Below, piece by piece: positions 25,192-34,254 of a DNA stretch of 64,000 bases. The stretch comes from a bacterium (lineage in GTDB: Bacteria; Actinomycetota; Acidimicrobiia; Spongiisociales; ZC4RG35). The stretch lies in NCBI GenBank assembly GCA_028823995.1, contig JAPPFD010000030.1, positions 124,001 through 188,000 of the forward strand, in the 5' to 3' direction. The position numbers were made by a program, and so were the translations under genes. The stretch's first letter is position 1, and every line of letters starts with the position of its first letter. The notes below the pieces were generated by a model. That model saw only the letters and a list, made by a program, of their open reading frames with translations, did not search any database and was not told where the DNA came from.

Positions 25192-26712
25192 GTGGAGTCT
25201 CTACCCGTTGCAGGCACCCAGGCGGTGGCCCGCCACCTGTTGGTGGTGTTCGGCGCCACCGGTGATCTCTACCGCCAGAAACTGGCCCCCGCCCTCTATC
25301 ACCTGGTCCGGCAGTACCAACTGACCGACCGGTTCCTCGTCCTGGGAGTAGCTCGATCACAGATGGATGACGACGGTTTCAGGGCGCTCTCGCGGGCGCC
25401 TGTCGAGAGCGTCTCACTACGGCAGCCACAACTTGGCGAGCCGTACACCGACCCGGCCGAGTGGTGCGACGAAGTCCTGTACTTCCAGTCCATCGGCGAT
25501 GGGGAGTTAGGGTCTTTCGAAGCTCTCCGGAACCGGATCGAACAAATCGAGGCGGCCCACGGTCTCGAGGGAAACCGGATCTTCTACCTGGCCCTGCCGC
25601 CATCCGCCCTGGGCCCGACGGTTGAGGCCCTTGGAGCATCAGGTCTGACCCACAGCCCCGGATGGACCCGTTTGGTGGTCGAGAAGCCATTCGGCGTCGA
25701 CCTCGAATCGGCCGTCGCGCTGAACGACATCCTCCATGGATGTTTTGACGAGCCCCAGATCTACCGCATCGATCACTACCTGGGCAAGGCCACGGTGCAG
25801 AACCTGCTGGTCTTCCGGCTGGCCAACCCCCTCTTCGAGTCGGTGTGGAACCGGGATCGTATCGACAATGTCCAGATCACGGTGGCGGAAGGCGTCGGGA
25901 TAGGAGACCGCGCCGGCTACTACGACCGATCGGGCGCCCTGCGGGACATGGTCCAGAACCACCTGACCCAGTTACTCAGTCTGGTGGGGATGGAACCCCC
26001 GGTCTCCTTCGACGCCGAGGCCATCCGGGACGAGAAAGTCAAGGTGCTCCAGTCCATCCGGCCCATCAGCCCCGACGACGTGGTACTGGGTCAATACGCC
26101 GCGGGACGAGTGAATGGAAGACGGGCGGCGGGGTACCTGGATGAGAAGGGAGTGAGCACTGGTTCCACCACCCCCACTTACGCCGCTCTCCGGATGTTCG
26201 TCGACAGTTGGCGTTGGCAGGGCGTCCCCTTCTACCTGCGCACCGGCAAACGCCTAGGCGGCCGCCTCACTCAGATCGCGGTGACTTTCCGCGAACCGCC
26301 GGTAGCACTGTTCAAGTCCTTCGAGCGGAGCCGCCACCAGGGCAACGTGCTCTATTTCAAACTCCAACCGCACGAGGGCTTCGACCTCTTGTTCGACGTT
26401 CAGAAGCCTTCGGGCAGTCCCCAGTTGGACACCAGATCCCTGGCCTTCGCCTACGAAGAGGCTTTCGGAATCCTTCCCGACGCCTACGAAACGCTCCTCT
26501 ACGACGTCATGACCGGAGACCGGACCCTGTTCGTCCGGGCCGATGAGGCCGAAGGAGCCTGGCGTCTCTACACACCGATTCTTGAGGCAGGGATCAATCC
26601 ACATTCCTATGAGGCCGGTTCATGGGGTCCACAGGAGGCGGAGCGCCTGCTTAGTCCGCGTGGTCACGAGTGGACTGTCCGCCTCTCCGGTAATAGAGGT
26701 CCAAGAGCCTGA
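25192..26712 (+). CDS. zwf: glucose-6-phosphate 1-dehydrogenase (variant signature)
   Basis: About 506 residues from GTG 25192. The frame is open to GTG 25060, but the extra residues look non-coding; GTG 25231 is a third option. The NADP motif reads FGATGDLYRQKL, the active-site block RIDHYLGKATVQN, and DRAGYYDRSGALRDMVQNHL carries the second catalytic His. RTGKRL near residue 355 contacts substrate phosphate in the family. In the signature DHYLGK-[EQK] the last residue is Ala here, and the N-terminal motif is GATGDLYRQ rather than GASGDLAKR. It oxidises glucose-6-phosphate to 6-phosphogluconolactone in the pentose phosphate pathway. No other pathway genes adjoin it. Confidence 0.9.
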   Translation: MESLPVAGTQAVARHLLVVFGATGDLYRQKLAPALYHLVRQYQLTDRFLVLGVARSQMDDDGFRALSRAPVESVSLRQPQLGEPYTDPAEWCDEVLYFQSIGDGELGSFEALRNRIEQIEAAHGLEGNRIFYLALPPSALGPTVEALGASGLTHSPGWTRLVVEKPFGVDLESAVALNDILHGCFDEPQIYRIDHYLGKATVQNLLVFRLANPLFESVWNRDRIDNVQITVAEGVGIGDRAGYYDRSGALRDMVQNHLTQLLSLVGMEPPVSFDAEAIRDEKVKVLQSIRPISPDDVVLGQYAAGRVNGRRAAGYLDEKGVSTGSTTPTYAALRMFVDSWRWQGVPFYLRTGKRLGGRLTQIAVTFREPPVALFKSFERSRHQGNVLYFKLQPHEGFDLLFDVQKPSGSPQLDTRSLAFAYEEAFGILPDAYETLLYDVMTGDRTLFVRADEAEGAWRLYTPILEAGINPHSYEAGSWGPQEAERLLSPRGHEWTVRLSGNRGPRA

Positions 26713-26859
26713 CGACTCAGTATTACGAGGTTTGGGGGCTTTGATCGTCTCCCCGAATTGTTTTGTTGCAATAAAACGAGTGCAACGCAACAGAATCACC
26801 AGATCTCCCACCAGTGGGTCGAGGAATAAGGCCACCCGCTACCAACGACAGTAGCCCAC

Positions 26860-27219
26860 CTACAAAGTCAAGGGCGCCTTGGCGAAGGCGTACTCCTCAA
26901 CGACCCGGCCGCCGATCAGATGTTGATCGATGATCAGATCAAGCACCTCGGGGGTCACGTCCCGGTACCAGACCCCCTCGGGATAGACCACCATCACCGG
27001 ACCCTGCTCGCACACACGCAGGCAGTCCACCTTGCTTCTCAGCACCATGCCGTCTCCCGGCGGTTCGGGATGGGCCTCCAGGCGGGGATTCCTCGACCAG
27101 CGGGGCGGTGCAGAGGTGAGCCCGAGTTGCTTGCAACGTCGCTTCAGATGGAGCCAGAGCGGGTCGGTCTCCTCACGGGGAGCGCAACGGGGATTGCTCT
27201 GATCGGCGCAGAGGAACAC
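26860..27219 (-). CDS. thioredoxin-like [2Fe-2S] ferredoxin (start uncertain, may extend to about 27285)
   Basis: Small electron carrier with [11 protein letters not shown] at the front and [20 protein letters not shown] later, giving the four Cys spacing of thioredoxin-fold ferredoxins, then [16 protein letters not shown] at the C-terminus. From GTG 27219 it has 119 residues. The codons upstream still read like protein ([18 protein letters not shown]), matching the usual N-terminus of this family. However, no ATG, GTG or TTG occurs in frame before a stop near 27318. An ATT at 27285 has GGAG eight bases upstream; a CTG lies further up. It follows the Mo-enzyme gene and probably serves as its redox partner. 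Confidence 0.8.
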   Translation of the reverse strand: MFLCADQSNPRCAPREETDPLWLHLKRRCKQLGLTSAPPRWSRNPRLEAHPEPPGDGMVLRSKVDCLRVCEQGPVMVVYPEGVWYRDVTPEVLDLIIDQHLIGGRVVEEYAFAKAPLTL

Positions 27220-27354
27220 ATGCCACCGGGCGCCCCCGATGGACAGGCCGTGGGCTATGGCCTCTAATCGTTCCTGATTGTCAATCGCAGGCGCTCCGGG
27301 TAGGACCAGGGAATGTCATAACCACCAATGTAGGCAGATGGAGACCACGGGATG

Positions 27355-30099
27355 TCAGACCTGGTAGGCCTCGGGAAGGGGCGGAAGGGGCCTGGAGAGC
27401 CAGCGAGGGCGGCGCAGGCCCCCCGGTCCTGGCCCGGGACGGGTGCGGTCCATCCATTCGCGGTAAATCCGGTGGGATTCCTCCGTGTCGACGAAGACGT
27501 CTCCATACCGGTCCGTAGGCTCTGCATGGGTCAGGCGGACCCGCTGGTGCCAGGCGTGCATGCCCGACACCGGATCGGGATGCACCGGGAAGGCCAGGTT
27601 CTGGTGCACCCCCGGGTCCCGCCACCAGATGCGCTCGCTGTCGGGGTCTTCCGAGCGGAAGGGCTCGATGCCCGAGCGGTGCCTCAGGAGCCACCCGCCC
27701 GCGTGGCGTCCGATGTCGACCAGCGCCGACGACCAGCGCTCGTTCCCCATCTCGGGGTCCAGGCGCCACCGGCCCATATGATGGGAGGCCGCCACCACGC
27801 CGGGTCGAAGGCCCTCGGTGCGCCAGGCCCTCATGACGAAGTAACCGATGTCGGTGCTGATCCGGATCAGGTCCCCGGTGACGAACCCCAGTTGGTCCGC
27901 ATCCACCGGGTTAATCCACAACGGGTGGCCGTGGCTTATCTCGTACAGGTACTTGGCGTTGCCAGACCGGGTGTGGATCAGGGTGGGGAGTCGGAAAATG
28001 GGAAGCAGGATGCGCTCGGGGCCCTTCAGGTCCAGGTCCCGCCAATGGACATGGGACTTGAGGTAGGTGGGAATGGCCGCATCGGGCCAGTTCCAGTCCA
28101 CCAGCGTCTCCGAGTGCCACTCGAGGAGACGGGAAGGGGAGGTGAAACCGGTCTTGCGCTCGCCGTTGACCTCCACGCCGGGTTCGCCCTCCTGCGCCGC
28201 TTCCTCGTTCAACAGGTAACGGTCCCGGTCGATCTCGAAGGCGCCGTACTTTCGCATGTACTCGAGGGGCGTGAGCCCCTCGGCGTCGGCCGCGTCGGGC
28301 AATCCCGGGACCGAGTTGTCGAACATCCACCCGTAGTACTCGTCGACGCCGACCGGGCGGGACGGGTCATTCGGCGACTCGTACCACTGCCTGATCCCCA
28401 ACGACCCGTCGGGATCGATCCGCCATGACAGGTCGATCCAGAACTCGCTCTCCTCCCACACCTCACCCGGATTGGCCTCGTAGGTGCGTTGGTACCGGCG
28501 TCCTTCCCGCTCTCCCGCCACCCTCAGCACGGGCTGGCGGAACCCGAGCCAGCGAGCCGCGTGGGTCTCATACGAATGGGTGTCGTGGCGTTCGGCGCCT
28601 ACCCCCATTGGCAATACGTAGTCGGCGAACCACGCCGACTCGGACCAGGTGGGGGTGAGCGCCACATGGAGGCCGACCCGCTCGGGGTCGGAGAGGGCCT
28701 CGATCCAGGTGAACCCGTCGGGGTTGGTCCACACAGGGTTGTAGACCCGGGTGAAGTACACCTCGAGGCGTCCCCTGCCCTCCTTCAGGAAGTGGGGCAG
28801 CAGGTAGCTCATCTCGTAATGGCTGAGGGGGAACTCGCCCGGCCAGATCAGTTCGTTCCACCGATTGGCGGGGGGAGGCGTGTTCCAGTGATCGGGCTTG
28901 AACTTGTCCCAAGCGCTCGGGGAGGTGCCGCCCTCGGTCCCCACCGATCCGGTCAGCACATGCAGGAAGAAGAGACAACGCGCCACCTGCCAGCCTCCCA
29001 GGTTGCCCGACCCGGCCGCCCTCCAGGTGTGGGAGGCGAACCGGGAGCCGGCCTCGGCGATACCCTGGGCGACGGCTTCGATGCGCCAGGCGTCGACCCC
29101 GGTCTCCTCAGCGGCGAAATCGATGGTGTAGGGGGCGTAGGTCTCCCGGAGCAGTTCCACAAAGCTCTCGTATGTCCGGGGCCTGTCGGGCGCCCGCGCC
29201 CGGAGCGACGCCTCCCAGTTGACCCACTTACTCATGAAGTCGTGATCGACGGCGTCCCACTCCAGCAGCCGGGAAGCCACAGCCAGCAACATGGCCGCCT
29301 CGGTACCGGGCCAGGGCGACAGCCAGTAATCGGACATCGACGCCGTGTTGGAAAGCCGCGGATCGATGGTGGCCACCTTCCCCCCCGCCTGGCGAGCCTC
29401 GATGATCCGCTGGGCGTGGGGGTTGAAGTAGTGACCGGACTCGAGTTGGGCGGACAGCAGCAGGATGAACCGGGCGTTGGCGAAATCCGCGGAGGGACGG
29501 TCATAGCCCATCCACATCGCGTAACCCGTACGGGCCCCTGACGAACAGATGTTGGTGTGGCTGTTGTGCCCATCCACCCCCCAGGAACGGAGGACTCTGT
29601 CTATGAAGCCATCCTCGCCGGGCCGCCCCACGTGGTACATGATCTCGTCGTGCCGGTCCTCGAGAAGGGCCCGGCGGATTCGCGAGCCTATGTCCTCGAG
29701 CGCCTCCTCCCAGGAGACCTGTTCCCACTGGCCCTCCCCTCGCGGCCCCGTCCGTCTCAGCGGGTGGAGGATCCGCTCCGGGTCGTACATCTGGTTGAGA
29801 GTCGCCGGGCCCTTGGCGCAGTTGCGACCCCGCGACCCCGGATGCTCGGGGTTGCCTTCAAAACGTCGTACGTTGCCGCTGTCCTTGTCGACGTAGGCCA
29901 GCAACCCGCAGCCGGCTTCACAATTGAAACAGGTGGTCGGCACCAGCCGATAGCGGCGTTTGACCCGCTCGGGCCAGGCCTTGGCGTCGTACTCCTCCCA
30001 GTCATCCCAGCGCTCGGCGGGCGGAAAGGACACCAGGCCCGTCCCGGGAACCAGGCGGGGCACACGGTCCGAAGGCGGCTGGTCGGGCGTCTGGGTCAT
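27355..30099 (-). CDS. molybdopterin-dependent oxidoreductase catalytic subunit
   Basis: 914 residues of the Mo/W-bisPGD (DMSO reductase/formate dehydrogenase) superfamily. An N-terminal [4Fe-4S] site is made of Cys57, Cys60, Cys64 (TCFNCEAGC) and Cys94. The probable metal ligand is Cys185 in HTNICSSGAR. Cofactor-binding blocks follow, such as ATIDPRLSNTASMSDYW, and a C-terminal cap contains NPVDADQLGFVTGDLIRI. There is no twin-arginine signal, so catalysis should be cytoplasmic. The ATG at 30099 has AGAGG in front; it lies 22 bases after the FeS/NrfD gene. The substrate cannot be assigned (formate, sulfur or nitrogen compounds are possible). Related architectures occur in polysulfide reductase-like and formate-oxidising complexes. 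Confidence 0.88.
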   Translation of the reverse strand: MTQTPDQPPSDRVPRLVPGTGLVSFPPAERWDDWEEYDAKAWPERVKRRYRLVPTTCFNCEAGCGLLAYVDKDSGNVRRFEGNPEHPGSRGRNCAKGPATLNQMYDPERILHPLRRTGPRGEGQWEQVSWEEALEDIGSRIRRALLEDRHDEIMYHVGRPGEDGFIDRVLRSWGVDGHNSHTNICSSGARTGYAMWMGYDRPSADFANARFILLLSAQLESGHYFNPHAQRIIEARQAGGKVATIDPRLSNTASMSDYWLSPWPGTEAAMLLAVASRLLEWDAVDHDFMSKWVNWEASLRARAPDRPRTYESFVELLRETYAPYTIDFAAEETGVDAWRIEAVAQGIAEAGSRFASHTWRAAGSGNLGGWQVARCLFFLHVLTGSVGTEGGTSPSAWDKFKPDHWNTPPPANRWNELIWPGEFPLSHYEMSYLLPHFLKEGRGRLEVYFTRVYNPVWTNPDGFTWIEALSDPERVGLHVALTPTWSESAWFADYVLPMGVGAERHDTHSYETHAARWLGFRQPVLRVAGEREGRRYQRTYEANPGEVWEESEFWIDLSWRIDPDGSLGIRQWYESPNDPSRPVGVDEYYGWMFDNSVPGLPDAADAEGLTPLEYMRKYGAFEIDRDRYLLNEEAAQEGEPGVEVNGERKTGFTSPSRLLEWHSETLVDWNWPDAAIPTYLKSHVHWRDLDLKGPERILLPIFRLPTLIHTRSGNAKYLYEISHGHPLWINPVDADQLGFVTGDLIRISTDIGYFVMRAWRTEGLRPGVVAASHHMGRWRLDPEMGNERWSSALVDIGRHAGGWLLRHRSGIEPFRSEDPDSERIWWRDPGVHQNLAFPVHPDPVSGMHAWHQRVRLTHAEPTDRYGDVFVDTEESHRIYREWMDRTRPGPGPGGLRRPRWLSRPLPPLPEAYQV

Positions 30100-30121
30100 C
30101 TTCTGGGACCTCTGCTTTCCT

Positions 30122-31714
30122 TCATGACAGGGGCACGCTCTGGCCGGCTCTGACGAAGGCGTCATCTGCGAACCATATGCCGATCAGGGCCGCCAGTCCT
30201 CCCAGTTGAGATAGCCAGAAGGGGACGCCCGCCCCGGCCAGGAAAACCGCTCCCAGCACCAGGGGGGCAACCACGCCGATTACATGCCCTCCGAGCCACC
30301 ACTCGGTGGCGTGGGCTCCCTTGGTCAGGTGATGCATGCCCGCTGCGTGGTTGGAGGTCGGGTGCCGGGAGAAGTACTCGATGGCGGTGACCACGGCGAG
30401 CGCCGCCGCGCCGGCCACGAGCGCCCAGGCGAACGCCCGACGCGACGACAGCCCTAAATCGAAGATGCCGGCACACAGCAGTCCCGCTCCACCTCCCACC
30501 GCAAGCGCACCGGCCAGCATGTGCCAGAGGAGCGTCGGACTCTGCCAGAGGTCCCGACCCTCCGCCTGGCCGAACAGGAAAGCGGTGTAGCCGGCCACGC
30601 CCAGCCCGACCGCGGCCGATGCCCAGATCAGCACGGGGACGAAACCGGCCCCGGCAAGACCGAATAAGAACCACAGGCCGAGGATCACCGCATGGGCGGT
30701 GAGGATCCAGGCGCCCTTAACCAGCCACGAGCCCGGGTTCCCCTTCGTCAGGATGTAGTGGAACCGGTCGGGACGCTTGAGGTCCGCCACCAGCAGGAGA
30801 CCGGTGAGCGCCAGGAAGAGCCCGGATATGAGAGGAGCGCCCCACCTGGCGAAGGCGCTCTGGGAGTCTGCGCCGAACAGGAGCGACAACGCCAGGGCCA
30901 TGACGATTCCCGCCGAGATCCCCTTGGTGAGGAAGTAGCTTGACACCCGCCATCCCCACGGCATCGGGTGGTCGGTGTTGTAGACGACCCTCGGGGGACC
31001 CTCGGGTTGCCCATTGGAAGACGGCGGAGGGTGCTTCCTCCCATTGCGACTCCCGGTTGTAGGCGGCGTCAGGTCCACGGTCATGAAAGAGGGCGCCGGG
31101 TCGCCCCAGATCCCCCCGTCACCCGGGTCGACGGCGCCCAGGGGATCGATAGCGGCCTTGTCAACTCCCTTGTACCACAAATTGGGCCGGGTGCCCTGCT
31201 CCGGAGAACGCTGGAGGAGGCGATCGTCCTCGAGCAGTTGGTCCTGGAAGAAGCGGGAAATGGGGGTGGTCGGATCGTTGAGGTCTCCCGAGATGATGGC
31301 GCCCTCGGGGCATACCACCACGCAGGCGGGTTCCAGTCCCACTTCTACGCGATGCACGCAGTAGTTGCACTTTTGGGCGGTGTTGTCCAAGGGGTCGATG
31401 TACAGCGCGTCGTAGGGACAGGCTTGCATGCAACTCTTGCACCCGATGCAAAGGCTGGTATCGAAGTCGACAATCCCGTCGTCGCGGCGGAACAGGGCGC
31501 CGGTCGGGCAGATCGAGACACAGGGAGCATCCGAGCAGTGATTGCAACGCAGCACCGAGAAAGCCCGCTTGGTGTCGGGCCAGGTCCCCGACTCGATGTA
31601 CTTCACCCAGGTGCGGTTCACCCCCAACGGCACATCGTGCTCGGTCTTGCACGCCACCGTGCAGGCGTGACAGCCGATACACGCCGTCTGGTCGATGACG
31701 AAACCGTACTGCAA
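30122..31714 (-). CDS. fused four-cluster ferredoxin / NrfD-type membrane subunit
   Basis: 530 residues from a TTG at 31714 preceded by GGAAGGAG five bases upstream. The N-terminal about 200 residues hold four Cys sets (CIGCHACTVAC, CNHCSDAPCVSICP, CIGCKSCMQACP, CNYC then CVVVCP), a PsrB/DmsB-type electron-wire subunit. After a Pro-rich linker, about eight helices form an NrfD/PsrC-like quinone-reacting membrane part (starting MPWGWRVSSYFLTKGISAG). In most systems these are two proteins; here they are one. It should carry electrons between the Mo subunit encoded next and the quinone pool. No signal peptide, so the FeS domain faces the cytoplasm. Confidence 0.9.
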   Translation of the reverse strand: MQYGFVIDQTACIGCHACTVACKTEHDVPLGVNRTWVKYIESGTWPDTKRAFSVLRCNHCSDAPCVSICPTGALFRRDDGIVDFDTSLCIGCKSCMQACPYDALYIDPLDNTAQKCNYCVHRVEVGLEPACVVVCPEGAIISGDLNDPTTPISRFFQDQLLEDDRLLQRSPEQGTRPNLWYKGVDKAAIDPLGAVDPGDGGIWGDPAPSFMTVDLTPPTTGSRNGRKHPPPSSNGQPEGPPRVVYNTDHPMPWGWRVSSYFLTKGISAGIVMALALSLLFGADSQSAFARWGAPLISGLFLALTGLLLVADLKRPDRFHYILTKGNPGSWLVKGAWILTAHAVILGLWFLFGLAGAGFVPVLIWASAAVGLGVAGYTAFLFGQAEGRDLWQSPTLLWHMLAGALAVGGGAGLLCAGIFDLGLSSRRAFAWALVAGAAALAVVTAIEYFSRHPTSNHAAGMHHLTKGAHATEWWLGGHVIGVVAPLVLGAVFLAGAGVPFWLSQLGGLAALIGIWFADDAFVRAGQSVPLS

Positions 31715-31817
31715 GGCGCTCCTTCCCCGTCCGGGCTCGAAGCCCTCACCGGAACCTGTGAATACGGTAAAGAATACCGGCCCGCCACAGACTTCTGCCG
31801 TTGGTAGGCTCGACCCG

Positions 31818-33764
31818 ATGCAGCCGACCGACCTCTCCCTCATCACCTCGGTGTCCGATCCCCAGATACATCCTGACGGCCACAGAATCGCGTTTGTGGC
31901 GACCACCATCGACCTGGACAAGGACCGGTACAGGTCGTCGTTGTGGCTCTGGGACGGCGAGGCGCGACAGATCACCTTCGGTGATGGCGACTCGGCGCCC
32001 CGCTGGTCGCCGGACGGCGGTTCCCTGGCCTTCGTGAGAAAGGGATCTGAACGCACCGACCCCACCCAGTTGGCGATCATGCCAGCGGATGGCGGCGAGG
32101 CCCGGGTCATCACTTCATTCGAACTGGGAGTGCAGGCGCCGCTCTGGTCGCCCGACGGATCGCGTCTGCTGGTTTTGGCGACGGAGTGGTTCGGGGAGTG
32201 GGCTGACTTCGACAAGAAAGAGCGTGCCCGACGCCCCCGGCGCGTGACCGGCTTCGATGTACGACTCGACAACCGGGGCTGGCTGCACGATCGCCGAACC
32301 TACGCCTACCTGGTGGAACCCGACGGTGAATCCGAACCCCGGAGGGTGGGCAGCGGAGAAGAGAACGAGTCCGGTCTGGCCTGGTCGCCGGACGGCGCCA
32401 TGGTCTCCATGGTCACCAGCCGCGACAACCCGCGGTCCCTCGAACGCGGCGCCGAGGTGGTGGAAGTGGACGCCGAAAGCGGCGTCGAGACGCTCCGAGC
32501 CAAGCGCGCAGGCTACTACATGACCGCCTATGACCCGGCCGGCGCCCTCCACGGGATAGGCGCGCCGACCACCGACTACCCCTACGTCTTCTCGCTGTGG
32601 CGTCTCGACGACCCTCCGGTGGACCTCACCGGACACATGGACCGGAGCATTAGCGGTCTGGCCGTGGCCACCGCACTGGAAACGCCGATATGGCTGGATG
32701 AGGGCTTTCTCTGCAGCACGACCGGCCGGGGTCGGGTTCACATAGTCGCCTTCGACGGCGACGGGAACAGGACGACAGTGCTGGGTGGCGACCGGTACAT
32801 CACCGGGTTGTCAAGATCATCGGAAGGACGTCTGGCCTTCACCGCCACAGATCCCACCTCTCCGGCGGAACTGTACGAGCGGACCCCCGATGGCACCGAG
32901 CGCATTCTCACCGACTTCAACCGGGAGATCCGCGCGGGCGGCGGGTTGGTGAGTCCCACGTTCTTCCAGGCGGAGAGCGCCCCCGGGGTCGATGTGGATG
33001 CGTGGGTGTACGTGCCCGAGGGCGAGGGTCCCTTCCCGGTGCTCCTCAACATCCACGGAGGCCCGGCTTCCGAGTACGGCTTCTACTTCTTCGACGAGTT
33101 CCAGGTCTACGCGTCTGCAGGCTACGCGGTGGTCGCTGCCAATCCCCGCGGCTCGGAGGGGCGGGGCCTCGAGTGGCTGCGGGCGGTTATCGGTCCCGGC
33201 TGGGGTGTGGTCGACATCGAGGATGTGACCGCGGTCCTCGACGAGGCCATGAGACGGGACACACGCCTCGATCCCTCCCGCGTGGGAATCATGGGGGGCT
33301 CCTATGGAGGGTTCCTCACCGCGTGGATGATCGCCCGCGATGATCGCTACCGGTCGGCGGTTGTGGAACGGGCGCTGATCGACTGGGAGTCTTTCGCGGG
33401 AACCTCTGACATCAATCGCGACTTCTCGGGGTTGTACCTGCACCCGGCGACGGCCTGGGACCATGAGGCGTTGTGGGAGGCCAGTCCCCTCCCGGCGGCC
33501 CGCAACATCGACACTCCCACCCTCATCATCCACTCCGAGAACGACCTGCGCTGCCCGATCGGCCAGGCCGAGCAGCTTTTCGCGGCTCTACTGCGAACGG
33601 GGATCGACGTCGAGATGGTTCGCTTCCCCGATGAAGGCCACGAATTGAGCAGGAGCGGCGCCCCCCGCCACCGCGTGGAGCGTTTCGAATACATCCTGGC
33701 CTGGCACGGCAGCCATCTCAAGCAACCCGAAGAGGGAGATCAGGAAACCCCTGCACCCTCTTAG
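31818..33764 (+). CDS. S9 family (prolyl-oligopeptidase-like) serine peptidase
   Basis: 648 residues. The N-terminal half is a beta-propeller of the TolB/WD40-like type (repeats such as SAPRWSPDGGSLAFV and SGLAWSPDGAMV). The C-terminal alpha/beta-hydrolase domain has Ser495 in GGSYGGF, Asp in SENDLRCP and His in DEGHELS. The family cleaves short peptides or acyl-peptides, with access gated by the propeller. No signal peptide; probably cytoplasmic. The ATG at 31818 is divergent from the FeS/NrfD gene. Close to acylaminoacyl-peptidase/DPP-type members by motif order. Confidence 0.93.
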   Translation: MQPTDLSLITSVSDPQIHPDGHRIAFVATTIDLDKDRYRSSLWLWDGEARQITFGDGDSAPRWSPDGGSLAFVRKGSERTDPTQLAIMPADGGEARVITSFELGVQAPLWSPDGSRLLVLATEWFGEWADFDKKERARRPRRVTGFDVRLDNRGWLHDRRTYAYLVEPDGESEPRRVGSGEENESGLAWSPDGAMVSMVTSRDNPRSLERGAEVVEVDAESGVETLRAKRAGYYMTAYDPAGALHGIGAPTTDYPYVFSLWRLDDPPVDLTGHMDRSISGLAVATALETPIWLDEGFLCSTTGRGRVHIVAFDGDGNRTTVLGGDRYITGLSRSSEGRLAFTATDPTSPAELYERTPDGTERILTDFNREIRAGGGLVSPTFFQAESAPGVDVDAWVYVPEGEGPFPVLLNIHGGPASEYGFYFFDEFQVYASAGYAVVAANPRGSEGRGLEWLRAVIGPGWGVVDIEDVTAVLDEAMRRDTRLDPSRVGIMGGSYGGFLTAWMIARDDRYRSAVVERALIDWESFAGTSDINRDFSGLYLHPATAWDHEALWEASPLPAARNIDTPTLIIHSENDLRCPIGQAEQLFAALLRTGIDVEMVRFPDEGHELSRSGAPRHRVERFEYILAWHGSHLKQPEEGDQETPAPS

Positions 33765-33789
33765 CTAACCCGGGAGAGCCGTACGGCCC

Positions 33790-34254
33790 TCAGGTGATGG
33801 CGAGAGTCAGGGTTTCGGCCACCAGGGCGGGACGGTCGGCTCCCTCGATCTCCACCGTCACCATCCGCTTGATGAGATACTGGCCGGGCCGACGTTCGGT
33901 GACGTCGGAGAGAGCCACCCTGGCCCGGATCCGGCTGTCCACGGGGACCGGCGCCAGGAAACGGACCTTATCGGTGCCGTAGTTGATCTCCACCTTGGCG
34001 CCCTCCGGCAGGAGTTTTATTCCCGAACCGAGATGGGGCAGGAGCGAGAGGGTCAGGAACCCGTGGGCGATGGTCACTCCAAAGGGCGATTCGGCGGCGG
34101 CCCTGGCCGGATCCACATGGATGAACTGATGGTCCAAGGTGGCGTCGGCGAATGCGTCGATGCGGCCCTGGGAAACGGTGAACCACTCCGAGACGCCGAT
34201 CTCGCTGCCCACCATCCCCATCAACTCCGGCACGGTTAAGGCCTTCTCACTCAT
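33790..34254 (-). CDS. MaoC-family (R)-specific enoyl-CoA hydratase
   Basis: 154-residue hot-dog fold protein. The catalytic segment FADATLDHQFIHVDPARAA supplies Asp and His, followed by FGVTIAHGFLTLSLLP, the MaoC signature. Its ATG overlaps the stop of the acyl-CoA dehydrogenase gene (ATGA), so both are made together. It probably hydrates the enoyl-CoA formed by that dehydrogenase; if the partner is glutaryl-CoA dehydrogenase, the substrate would be crotonyl-CoA. Confidence 0.9.
   Translation of the reverse strand: MSEKALTVPELMGMVGSEIGVSEWFTVSQGRIDAFADATLDHQFIHVDPARAAAESPFGVTIAHGFLTLSLLPHLGSGIKLLPEGAKVEINYGTDKVRFLAPVPVDSRIRARVALSDVTERRPGQYLIKRMVTVEIEGADRPALVAETLTLAIT

Noticed and set aside
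26765-26786. GTTGCA/TGCAAC hairpin after zwf as an intrinsic terminator
   Set aside because: Only a 6-bp stem with a 10-base loop and no T-run after it; too weak to call.
26713-26859. tRNA or other RNA gene in the gap after zwf
   Set aside because: No acceptor/T-arm pattern or GTTCRANTC box was visible here or in the other intergenic gaps that I read by eye.
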